A stretch of 64,000 nucleotides of DNA from Caulobacter sp. Root655 (lineage in GTDB: Bacteria; Pseudomonadota; Alphaproteobacteria; Caulobacterales; Caulobacteraceae), in assembly GCF_001427665.1 (NCBI RefSeq), contig NZ_LMHC01000001.1:1265-65264 (forward strand). The letters are read 5' to 3'. Position numbers and translations under genes: made by a program. Of this stretch, positions 58,501-64,000 are shown one piece after another (position 1 is the first letter of the stretch; every line of letters starts with the position of its first letter). The notes beneath the pieces were generated by a model. That model did no database searches and was not told the DNA's origin. It saw nothing but the letters and a program-made list of their open reading frames with translations.

Positions 58501-58822
58501 GGAGGCCAAGGTCAACAGCACCGACAAGGGCCAGCTGGGCATCCTGTTCCACATCAAGGGCGAGCACGACCCCAAGGTCGCCGAGAAGGCCAAGATCGGC
58601 CTGATGGAGCTGTTGCGCGGCACCGCTTTCCAGCGCCGCATCCCCCTGCCCGCCAAGACCCCGGTCGACCTGACCCTCGACTCGTCGTTGAATTTCGACG
58701 AGCTTCTCGCGGGGTGGAAACGCGCTTGGCAGGACGCCCAGTCGCAGGCGCCAGGGCCTGCCGCGCCGCCCGTCGAAACACCGCCGCCCGCGCCGCCGCG
58801 TTCAGATGGGGTTCAGCCTTGA
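55532..58822 (+). CDS. ydbH: YdbH-family AsmA-like envelope lipid-transport protein
   Basis: 1096 residues. After a Pro-rich cytoplasmic start (MAEPPPDPQPDAKPSPSARR) a single membrane anchor (LEIMSLAALAFVAVGFSAYA, about 33-52) is followed by more than 1,000 residues of beta-strand repeats typical of AsmA/YhdP/YdbH bridge proteins. The C-terminal DUF (about 830-1060, with VNIQHLDLGELVAGSSMADK and GRLPFEFSPAGLRFLDGRIY) is the YdbH signature region. In E. coli YdbH spans the periplasm with YnbE to carry phospholipids to the outer membrane. ynbE and ydbL homologues follow directly. A GTG nine bases earlier is an alternative start. Confidence 0.88.
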   Translation: MAEPPPDPQPDAKPSPSARRPRRAAMLDAGLEIMSLAALAFVAVGFSAYAGRREISRELAVAWLEDKGIEATVELDDLDATGFAGAIRLGPRNAPVFSAERIEVAYDLSAPWSGGEFALNTRAIRLVRPRLNASLDQNGFHFGALQPLIDEALKAPGEPNAPGPAILVEDARVSLRLPGGAARLTGDASLDDGKLLRFDGRLAPLRYATKDLSFDTAGMFFKARKRGERLTLDIDLDMRSLSTGQLDLTDAQGALQADIAYPDLQKLSMVGPAEVRLALKARGADLDTAALGGLEANFAATGLLSGDLKRGGFTGHTTLHARGERLTSPTLDSRDVVADLDLTGLAVTYDPAGARGSARTRLAATADKAVAGGAALSRTAIAVNSTGLTAISDAHRQSLSGPMAVTLGSGRAAVGGVVLSSLAASGKGRFSAGSDGVSLALDGQAGADGAVSGPDAQHLTAALPNPDYAKAAAAALSRFEVSAPALRLAVRDGQTSLFLPRPVTLTAASGAKATLGASGGPLVAAAGGGAGGRAALALGGGGLPDITLKAPNWRAGPGGLTSDVVLAGTLDVPPVTGLSGTLNGRAQLVGDTFTLRLARCTPLTAKTWEMGEPPISDLKFDACPTARPLVQAAGGAWHASARIEHGQALVNVAEARVEGVTAGFEGGGRGGFDEAQVRVTAGRLVEAAAARRFETMAATGAVNLARGQWLGGFDATTLDGRPVGKITLRHDVASGRGEALIDASRMVFVKGGLQPLGLSPLAEVAREADGPVAFTGRFDWAGETMTSEGRLSTPGLNFKSPLGFVATLKGEVAFTSLAPLISAPDQTLKIERVDAIVPIQAVVADFSLDAEALHLRSTVFEAAKGSISIEPIEVPLDGKGTLKGVVNIQHLDLGELVAGSSMADKIKVEAIVDGRLPFEFSPAGLRFLDGRIYATQPGRLSIAREALGDVSAGQGGVDPDDPLMAAKPAQVNAIQDFAYQAMENLRFEMLEAKVNSTDKGQLGILFHIKGEHDPKVAEKAKIGLMELLRGTAFQRRIPLPAKTPVDLTLDSSLNFDELLAGWKRAWQDAQSQAPGPAAPPVETPPPAPPRSDGVQP

Positions 58823-58853
58823 TGCCGCAGATTGCACCCGAATGGAGAAACGA

Positions 58854-59045
58854 ATGAACAAGAGCGCCCTGATATCGGCCCTTATCGCGACGGGCGCCCT
58901 AGGGGCCTCCGTGTCGGCCTGCGCCCCGACGATCCACGTCAAGGTCGACCCGATCAACATCTACGCCAAGCTGGACGCCAATGTGCGCGTGCAACTGGAC
59001 AAGGAAGTCCAGACGGCGATCCAGCAAAACCCGAACCTGTTCTAA
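58854..59045 (+). CDS. ynbE: YnbE-like outer-membrane lipoprotein
   Basis: 63 residues with a lipoprotein signal (MNKSALISALIATGALGASV then SAC, lipobox cysteine at about 23) and the YnbE core APTIHVKVDPINIYAKLDA and VQLDKEV. In E. coli YnbE multimers continue the YdbH groove to the outer membrane by beta-augmentation. ATG at 58854 has GGAG seven bases upstream. It lies between ydbH and ydbL, as in Enterobacteria. Confidence 0.9.
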   Translation: MNKSALISALIATGALGASVSACAPTIHVKVDPINIYAKLDANVRVQLDKEVQTAIQQNPNLF

Positions 59046-59058
59046 GAGAGGAACCGAC

Positions 59059-59424
59059 ATGATCCGCAAGACTATGACGGTCCTGGCCCTGGCCGCTTCG
59101 CTGGGCGCCACCGTGGCCTTTGGGGCCCTTCCCGCCCTGGCCCAATCCGCCGCCGCCAAGGCCGCCGTCGACGCCGGCAAGGCGTCCGGGACCGTGGGCG
59201 AGCAAGCCGACGGCTTCCTGGGCGTCGTCTCGGGCGGCGACGGCGCGCTGCGCGCCGCCGTGGCCGAGATCAACACCGGCCGCGCGGCCGTCTACAAGGA
59301 CACCGCCGCCAAGACGGGGGTCACCGCCGAGGCCGCCGGCCAGGCCACCGCCAAGCAGCTCTACGCCCGCCTGGCGCCGGGCCAGTACTGGAAGCCGCTG
59401 GATGGCGGCTGGACGAAGAAGTAG
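59059..59424 (+). CDS. ydbL: YdbL-like periplasmic protein (DUF1318)
   Basis: 121 residues: signal peptide (MTVLALAASLGATVAFGALP, cleavage after ALA) and a DUF1318 domain with KASGTVGEQADGFLGVV (about 41-57), INTGRAAVYKDTAAKTG (about 75-91) and the end QYWKPLDGGWTKK. YdbL modulates YdbH-YnbE assembly in E. coli. It is 13 bases after ynbE, and AGAGGAA precedes the ATG. Confidence 0.9.
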   Translation: MIRKTMTVLALAASLGATVAFGALPALAQSAAAKAAVDAGKASGTVGEQADGFLGVVSGGDGALRAAVAEINTGRAAVYKDTAAKTGVTAEAAGQATAKQLYARLAPGQYWKPLDGGWTKK

Positions 59425-59441
59425 GACGGCGTGCCTTAGAG

Positions 59442-59577
59442 CCTCCCCCGATGGGGGAGGCGATCGCGAAGCGATCGGTGGGGGGAGTTTTGGCAAGCTG
59501 GAGCCGCGTGCGGTCGATGGCCTAATCCTCCCCCCACCGTCGCCCTTCGGGCGACACCTCCCCCACAGGGGGAGGAC
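59442..59577. repeat. Family B palindromic elements, inverted pair
   Basis: Left copy: CTCCCCCGATGGGGGAG, inner hairpin CGATCGCGAAGCGATCG, tail GGTGGGGGGAG. Right copy: CTCCCCCCACCG, inner hairpin GTCGCCCTTCGGGCGAC, CTCCCCCACAGGGGGAG. The two inner hairpins have unrelated sequences but both pair perfectly. Confidence 0.78.
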
Positions 59578-59692
59578 TTCACACCCTTGAACCCGCCCCC
59601 GCTCATCGCCACCTAAGCCTCACGTCGCGAGGCCTGGCGCCGATTCCGGGCTTGGTCCTCGCGCACGAAGTCGCTTGAGCGAGGACTTCGCG

Positions 59693-60118
59693 ATGACCCG
59701 GACGATCCTGTTCGACAGCCCCTTCCTGCTGGGTTTCGAACACACACGAGACCTGATCGAGCGCGCGGCCAAGGCCGCCGCCGAAGGCTATCCGCCCTAC
59801 AATGTCGAGCAGGCCGAGAACGGCGGGGTGCGCATCACCCTGGCGGTGGCCGGCTTCTCGCCCGACCAGCTGCAGGTGACCGTCGAGGGCGGTCAGCTGG
59901 TGGTGGCCGGGCGGCGCGAGGCGGACGGCAAGTCGGAAGCCGATCGGGCCTACCTGCACCGCGGCATCGCCGCGCGCGGCTTCCTGCGCACCTTCGTGCT
60001 GGCCGACGGCATGGAGGTCACGGCCGCCACGCTGGAACACGGCCTGCTGCACGTGGACCTGGCCCGGCCCGAGCCTGAACGGCTGGTCCGCCGCATCCCG
60101 ATCCGCTCCCTGGGCTGA
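59693..60118 (+). CDS. Small heat-shock protein (Hsp20)
   Basis: 141-residue alpha-crystallin chaperone: N-terminal MTRTILFDSPFLLGFEHTRD, ACD beginning YPPYNVEQAENGGVRITLAV (about 37-56), GQLVVAGRREADGKSEAD (about 74-91), HRGIAARGFLRTFVLADGM and the C-terminal IxI-like RRIPIRS. It holds unfolding proteins until refolding. GAGGA lies at good distance from the ATG at 59693; an in-frame TTG at 59675 is less likely. Followed 79 bases later by a DUF1150 gene, the usual alphaproteobacterial pairing. Confidence 0.93.
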   Translation: MTRTILFDSPFLLGFEHTRDLIERAAKAAAEGYPPYNVEQAENGGVRITLAVAGFSPDQLQVTVEGGQLVVAGRREADGKSEADRAYLHRGIAARGFLRTFVLADGMEVTAATLEHGLLHVDLARPEPERLVRRIPIRSLG

Positions 60119-60197
60119 GCCGCCCGACATGCCCTCCTTGATCGCGGTCTGAACCGAGACGCGTCGCGGGGCGTTCCCTTTTGAAGGAGGTGGTCTT

Positions 60198-60464
60198 ATG
60201 ACACCTGACCCCGCTATTCCGATCTTCACCGCCGAGGCCTTCGCGGCGCTTGGCGCGCCCGATCTGGTCTATGTGCGGCCGATCAAGGCCGCGGAGATCC
60301 TGGCCGACGTTCCGGCCGACGTGACCGATTTCGACCTGTCGCCCGACCAGACCCTGTACGCGGTGTTCCGCGCCGACGGCGCGCGCCTGGCGGTGCTGAC
60401 CGACAAGGACTCGGCCGTCGCGGCGGCCCTGGCCCATGAACTGGCGCCGGTGTCGGTGCACTGA
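60198..60464 (+). CDS. DUF1150 family protein
   Basis: 88 residues with the DUF1150 pattern FAALGAPDLVYVRPIKAAEI (about 15-34) and LYAVFRADGARLAVLTDKDS (about 53-72). Small cytoplasmic protein, function unknown, often next to Hsp20 genes. A strong GGAGG ribosome-binding site precedes the ATG. A hairpin follows the stop codon. Confidence 0.92.
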   Translation: MTPDPAIPIFTAEAFAALGAPDLVYVRPIKAAEILADVPADVTDFDLSPDQTLYAVFRADGARLAVLTDKDSAVAAALAHELAPVSVH

Positions 60465-60471
60465 GGTTTCT

Positions 60472-60503
60472 GATCGCCATTGGCCGCCTGGCCGATGGCG
60501 ATC
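60472..60503 (+). terminator. Hairpin after the DUF1150 gene
   Basis: Arms GATCGCCAT (60472-60480) and ATGGCGATC (60495-60503), with a possible inner GGCC/GGCC pairing; followed by GTACTTT. It probably ends the Hsp20-DUF1150 transcript, though the T run is weak. Confidence 0.5.
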
Positions 60504-60526
60504 GTACTTTCGCACATCCGTTCAAC

Positions 60527-60654
60527 CGTCATTCCCGCCCTTGTGGCGGGAACCCCTGGTTCAGCCGACGGTGAGACGCCTTGGCGCCCTGGCGCGCCAC
60601 ACCTCTGCCCTTGCGACGAACAAAGGGGTTCTCGCCACAAGGGCGAGAATGACG
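60527..60654. repeat. Inverted repeat CGTCATTCCCGCCCTTGTGG
   Basis: 22-base arms 60527-60548 and 60633-60654 with one mismatch. This is an intergenic element of the GTCATTCCCG type, widespread in proteobacterial genomes. The enclosed 84 bases show no gene. Confidence 0.7.
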
Positions 60655-60686
60655 GCCGAAAAATAAGCGAGAACTCCAGAAACGCC

Positions 60687-61157
60687 TCAAGCCGCCGTCG
60701 GCTTGCTCTCCTGAGCATGGGTCAGCATCACATGCACGGCGTCGGCCGAGCGCGCCTTGCGCAGCTGCTCGCGCAGTTCGGGCTGGCGCATCATCCGGGA
60801 AATCCGGGCCAGGGCCCGCAGGTGAGTGGAGTCGGCGTCCTTGGGCGCGAACAGCGCCACCAGCAGGTCCACGGGCTTGTCGTCGACGGCCCCGAACGCC
60901 ACCGGCGTCTCCAGGCGCACGAACACCGCCCGGACCCGATCGACGCCCGACAGGCGCGCGTGCGGGATCGCCACGCCCTGGCCGACGCCGGTCGAGCCGG
61001 CGGCTTCACGTTCCATCAGACCCTCGAGCGCCTCGTCGACGTCGACGCCGAAGGCTCGGCCGGCGACGTCGGCGATGACGCCGAGAACCTGACGTTTGTT
61101 GGCGGCGCTGACCCGCAGAGTGACCGCGCTGGAATCCAGTAGATCGCCGATGGTCAT
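60687..61157 (-). CDS. ptsN: PTS nitrogen-regulatory protein EIIA-Ntr
   Basis: Phospho-acceptor of the PTS-Ntr chain (EI-Ntr, NPr, EIIA-Ntr) that tunes potassium, nitrogen and stress functions; in Caulobacter the PTS-Ntr affects (p)ppGpp control. 156 residues with the phosphorylated histidine in GVAIPHARLSGVDRV (about 60-74) and the usual LLVALFAPKDADSTHLRALA. It is in the classical order rpoN-(exoD)-hpf-ptsN on the minus strand, 83 bases after hpf. Confidence 0.95.
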   Translation of the reverse strand: MTIGDLLDSSAVTLRVSAANKRQVLGVIADVAGRAFGVDVDEALEGLMEREAAGSTGVGQGVAIPHARLSGVDRVRAVFVRLETPVAFGAVDDKPVDLLVALFAPKDADSTHLRALARISRMMRQPELREQLRKARSADAVHVMLTHAQESKPTAA

Positions 61158-61240
61158 GGACTTAGAAGCTCGCTCGTTGTCGGTCGTCGCCGCGTCGTCG
61201 TCGCGGGCCTTCCGAAACGCCCAACCGCCCTAGAGTTCGG

Positions 61241-61873
61241 TTAGCTCGCGGCTGGCCCGTGCCCGTTCAGCACCTTCGTGCGTTCGGGGTCGATCCAGCC
61301 GATATTTCCGTCAGGCCGCCGGTAGACCACCGACAATCCGTCGTGGGCGGCGTTCCTAAACACGATTGCCTGGGACTCGGTCAAGTCCAGTTCCATGACC
61401 GCCATGGAAACGGTCATGATCTTCAGCGAGCCCTGGGCCTCTGCGATGATCATGGCCGAGGGCGCACCGGCCGGGTGGTCGTCGCCCGTGCTCCAGTCAT
61501 CGTCGTCCGCCTCGTCGCCCTCGGGGGCCCGCAGCACGTACATCGCCGCGTTTTCGGCCTGCTTGGCGGTGGCGGCGATCGAGTGGCTCTTCAATCGTCG
61601 CTTGTAGCGGCGAATGCGCGTCTCGATCTTGGCCAGGGCGGCGTCGAAGGCCGCGTGGGCGTCGCCGCCCGCTCCATGGCTGATCAGCTGCTGGCCCGAA
61701 GCCAACTTGACCGAACAATCGACCCGGAAGGCGTAACCCTCCTTGCTGATGATCACGTCGGCGGCGCCGCCGCGATCAAAATACTTGCCGATGCTCAGGG
61801 TGATTTCGTCGGAGACTCGCGCTCGCAGAGCCTCGCCAACGTCGACATGCTTGCCGGAGATTTGGACTTGCAT
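61241..61873 (-). CDS. hpf: Ribosome hibernation promoting factor, long form
   Basis: 210 residues. The N-terminal HPF/RaiA domain is MQVQISGKHVDVGEALRARV...KYFDRGGAADVIISKEG (1-100), then an acidic linker (about 115-140), and the C-terminal dimerisation domain IMTVSMAVMELDLTESQAIV and VVYRRPDGNIGWIDP (about 150-200). Long HPF makes 100S ribosome dimers in stationary phase. The gene lies between ptsN and an exoD-like gene in the rpoN cluster. Confidence 0.95.
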   Translation of the reverse strand: MQVQISGKHVDVGEALRARVSDEITLSIGKYFDRGGAADVIISKEGYAFRVDCSVKLASGQQLISHGAGGDAHAAFDAALAKIETRIRRYKRRLKSHSIAATAKQAENAAMYVLRAPEGDEADDDDWSTGDDHPAGAPSAMIIAEAQGSLKIMTVSMAVMELDLTESQAIVFRNAAHDGLSVVYRRPDGNIGWIDPERTKVLNGHGPAAS

Positions 61874-61924
61874 GCCCTATCAACGCGCCCGTCTCGGCCC
61901 GGTGTCAAGCACTGCCGGGGCGCC

Positions 61925-62536
61925 TTAAAACAGGCCCGAAAACATGTGCAGCAACCTATCAACGGCGGCCGCGACGACACTTGCGCTGAGCACCAGAATG
62001 CCCACGCTGACGGCGGCCATCAGGTAGCCGAGCAGGGCCAGAAGCCCGTCTCGTTGCAGCAGGGCCAGGGACAATACCGCCACCGTCGCGCCCGGCGCGA
62101 GGTTGCCCAGCGGGATCGGCAGCACCAGCACCAGGGCCAGAAGCGTGCAGACCACGCCGACCAATCGCTCGCCCGCCGGGGCGAACAGGATTTCCAGCCG
62201 CGGCCGGGTGACCAGTTCCATGCGCCGGACGATCGGGGTCAGCTTGCGGAACAGGCCGCGCAGGTCGTCGCGCTTCAGCGGGTGCTCGACCAGCTTGCGC
62301 GGCAGCCAGGGAACTTCGCGGCCCAGGGCGATCTGCGGGGCCAGCAACAGGATCGGCAGGCTGAGCAGCGTCGAGGAACCCGGCGGCAGGGGCAGGCAGT
62401 TGAGCAGGCCGAAGACGAACAGCATGGCCCCGAAGGCCCGGCTGTCGAACTGCTCCAGCATCTGGCCGACGGTCAGCACGGGGCGCGTGTCCTCGCCGAA
62501 GCTCTCGATGACGTCGGACAGGCTTTGGATCGTCAT
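61925..62536 (-). CDS. exoD: Exopolysaccharide synthesis protein, ExoD family
   Basis: 203 residues, about four hydrophobic helices. Family features: GAMLFVFGLLNCLPLPPGSS (about 35-54), LLAPQIALGREVPWLPRKL (about 65-83), RPRLEILFAPAGERLVGVVC (about 111-130) and PIPLGNLAPGATVAVLSLAL. ExoD is an inner-membrane protein needed for exopolysaccharide production and alkaline tolerance in rhizobia; biochemical role unknown. It is unusual in being inserted between hpf and rpoN. The gap to hpf is 51 bases, so they may share a transcript. Confidence 0.88.
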   Translation of the reverse strand: MTIQSLSDVIESFGEDTRPVLTVGQMLEQFDSRAFGAMLFVFGLLNCLPLPPGSSTLLSLPILLLAPQIALGREVPWLPRKLVEHPLKRDDLRGLFRKLTPIVRRMELVTRPRLEILFAPAGERLVGVVCTLLALVLVLPIPLGNLAPGATVAVLSLALLQRDGLLALLGYLMAAVSVGILVLSASVVAAAVDRLLHMFSGLF

Positions 62537-62554
62537 GTTGCGCCTCTGGTCGCA

Positions 62555-62665
62555 CGCTTAGAGCATTTTCGAGCGAAGTGGATACCGGTTCGCGTGAAGA
62601 AAATGCGTAGAAACAAAGACTTCTAGAGTGCGATTGAGTCCATGGGAGACAATCGCACTCTAGAA
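62555..62665. repeat. Dispersed repeat (AGCATTTTCGAGCGAAGTGG) followed by a 16-bp inverted repeat
   Basis: 62560-62625 carries an element (AGAGCATTTTCGAGCG, GGATACCGGTTCGCGTGA) common between genes in Alphaproteobacteria. It merges with perfect arms TTCTAGAGTGCGATTG (62621-62636) and their complement at 62650-62665. The inverted repeat is 28 bases past the rpoN stop codon and may end rpoN transcripts. Confidence 0.65.
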
Positions 62666-62693
62666 CGCGGAGCGCGGCCATTCGGCCATGCGA

Positions 62694-64000
62694 TCAGCAG
62701 GTTTCCTTGATCAGCCGGCGACGTTCGACCGACGACGGAATGCGCAGGGCCTCACGGTACTTGGCCACCGTCCGGCGGGCGATGTCGACGCCGCCCTCCT
62801 TGAGGATCTCGACCAGGCGATCGTCGGAATGGACGTCGGCCTCGGTGCGCTCGGCCTCGACCAGGCCCTTGATCTTGTGGCGCACGCTGGCGGCCGAGTG
62901 GGCCTCGCCGCCCTCGGTGGCCTGGATGGCCGAGGTGAAGAAGAACTTCAGCTCGAACACCCCGCGCGGGGTGGCGATGTACTTGTTGGAGGTCACCCGG
63001 CTGACCGTGCTCTCGTGCATGCCGATGGCGTCGGCGACGGTCTTGAGGTTCAGCGGCCGCAGGTGCTCGACGCCGTAGGCCAGGAAGCCGTCCTGCTGAC
63101 GGACGATCTCGCTGGAGACCTTGAGGATGGTCTTGGCCCGCTGGTCCAGGCTCTTGACCAGCCAGTTGGCGGTGGCGAAGCAGTCGGAGACGAAGGTTTT
63201 CTCCTGGTCGCTCCTCGCGCCCTTGGAAACCCGAGCGTGGTAGCGCTGGTCGACCAGCACCTTGGGCAAGGTGTCGGTGTTCAGCTCCACGTGCCACAGG
63301 CCGCCCGGGGTCTCGCGGACATGGACATCGGGCACCAGGGTCTGGGGCGGGTCGCTGTGGAAGGCCGCGCCGGGACGGGGGGTCAGGGCGCGGATCTCGG
63401 CGACCATTTCGCGCAGGTCCTCATCGTCGACACCGCACGCCTTGCGCAAGGCGGCCATGTCGCGCCGGGCCAGCAGGTCCAGGTTGTCGAGCAGGGCGGC
63501 CATGCAGGGGTCGTAGCGGTTGACGTCCTTCAGCTGCAGGGCCAGGCACTCGCGCACGTCGCGGGCCAGGACGCCGGCCGGCTCGAAGCCTTGCAGGACG
63601 GTCAGGACGCCCTCGACGAAGGCCAGGTCGCAGCCCAGGCGCTCGGCGACCTCCACGAGGTCGGCGCGCAAGTAGCCGGTGTCGTCGACCGCGTCGATCA
63701 GCACCCCGGCCACCACGGTCTGGGCGGCGGTCAGGCCGGCCACGCCCAGTTGCTCGGTCAGGTGCTCGCAGAGGGTCGGGGCGCGCGACAGGGCGCCTTC
63801 GTAGTTCTCGTCGCTCTCGAAATTGCCGCCGCCGCCGGTGCGCGACCAGTCGATCTGACCGCCGGCCTGTTCGGCTTGCGCCCCATCGCCGGTGGCGCGC
63901 TCGCCGGGCGAGATATCGTCGGGGGCGGCGTCCATCTGGCCGCTGGCGGCGCTGTCCGACACCGAATCGAGACCAAGGTTCTCAGGCGCGCGTTCGACCG
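62694..64000 (-). CDS. rpoN: RNA polymerase sigma-54 factor RpoN, 5' end beyond window
   Basis: Open from the right edge to the stop at 62694 (about 435 residues present). The Gln-rich activator-interaction region I is missing because it lies outside the window. Core-binding region LSRAPTLCEHLTEQLGVAGL and the following repeats are present, then the DNA-binding part: LRPLNLKTVADAIGMHESTV (HTH) with SNKYIATPRGVFELKFFF, and the RpoN box ARRTVAKYREALRIPSS near the C-terminus. Sigma-54 drives flagellar, stalk and nitrogen genes in Caulobacter. Gene order toward exoD-hpf-ptsN is the standard rpoN cluster plus one insertion. Confidence 0.95.
   Translation of the reverse strand, partial: VERAPENLGLDSVSDSAASGQMDAAPDDISPGERATGDGAQAEQAGGQIDWSRTGGGGNFESDENYEGALSRAPTLCEHLTEQLGVAGLTAAQTVVAGVLIDAVDDTGYLRADLVEVAERLGCDLAFVEGVLTVLQGFEPAGVLARDVRECLALQLKDVNRYDPCMAALLDNLDLLARRDMAALRKACGVDDEDLREMVAEIRALTPRPGAAFHSDPPQTLVPDVHVRETPGGLWHVELNTDTLPKVLVDQRYHARVSKGARSDQEKTFVSDCFATANWLVKSLDQRAKTILKVSSEIVRQQDGFLAYGVEHLRPLNLKTVADAIGMHESTVSRVTSNKYIATPRGVFELKFFFTSAIQATEGGEAHSAASVRHKIKGLVEAERTEADVHSDDRLVEILKEGGVDIARRTVAKYREALRIPSSVERRRLIKETC

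Noticed and set aside
55496..58567. 1023-codon minus-strand frame antisense to ydbH
   Set aside because: Composition (Arg/Gln/His/Asp/Gly-rich) is that of a shadow frame; the plus strand carries the signal anchor, family signature and operon partners.

Overview
The window is high-GC chromosomal DNA of a Caulobacter-type alphaproteobacterium (Caulobacter or a close Caulobacteraceae relative). The strongest sign is the replication-origin neighbourhood: hemE and a divergent PPDK-regulator gene flank about 450 bases carrying CtrA boxes (TTAA-N7-TTAA), a TGATCCACA DnaA box, TCCCCA-type weak DnaA boxes and four GANTC (CcrM) sites, which is the Cori layout of C. crescentus. The HWE-type histidine kinase, the GAAC-N7-GAAC LexA box, DUF1150, DUF2794 and the split ccm genes also fit Alphaproteobacteria.

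Layout. 1-4713 (minus): rho, hemJ, hemH, hemE. 4714-5198: origin. 5167-8862 (plus): a tightly overlapping run ppsR-maf-aroE-coaE-dnaQ. 8863-17500: repeats, xthA with a candidate leader peptide and terminator, lolA-like gene, ftsK, a small secreted protein, a LexA box followed by a 34-residue membrane peptide, DUF1993, and a divergent HxlR regulator/NmrA reductase pair. 17502-30146: CBS protein, mdh, MaoC and CitE-like CoA enzymes, HIT protein, flavoprotein reductase, DUF4126, thpR, aldo/keto reductase, BI-1 membrane protein, DUF2794, two tandem related small-RNA units, DUF1223. 30147-38151: acnA, and cytochrome c maturation genes in two blocks (ccmAB; ccmCDG) separated by a transporter and two small genes. 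38220-43485: glycine-zipper protein, an orphan gene with a CtrA-like box, TetR regulator plus GH3 glycosidase with twin operators, folC. 43627-47291 (minus): trpF-trpB-trpA-accD, transcribed toward folC. 47476-49494: sensor kinase and acetyltransferase. 49495-52040: repeats and a low-GC NACHT/STAND NTPase that looks acquired. 52138-64000: malic enzyme, dapB, a ydbH-ynbE-ydbL envelope lipid-transport operon, Hsp20 and DUF1150, and ptsN, hpf, exoD and rpoN (rpoN runs off the right edge).

Between genes there are several families of palindromic repeats. Two of them (C-rich hairpin elements) nearly always occur as inverted pairs, and their inner hairpins change sequence while keeping pairing. A third is built on GGGGACAC...GTGTCCCC arms.

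The most promising under-described items are the tandem sRNA pair (28592-28978), the SOS-box-linked membrane peptide (15164-15363), the low-GC NACHT gene next to a perfect 26-bp inverted repeat (49861-52040), and the apparently leaderless 22-residue reading frame closed by a terminator ahead of xthA (10905-11058). Most metabolic genes are ordinary family members with intact motifs. All functions are inferred from sequence by eye; no database search was run.
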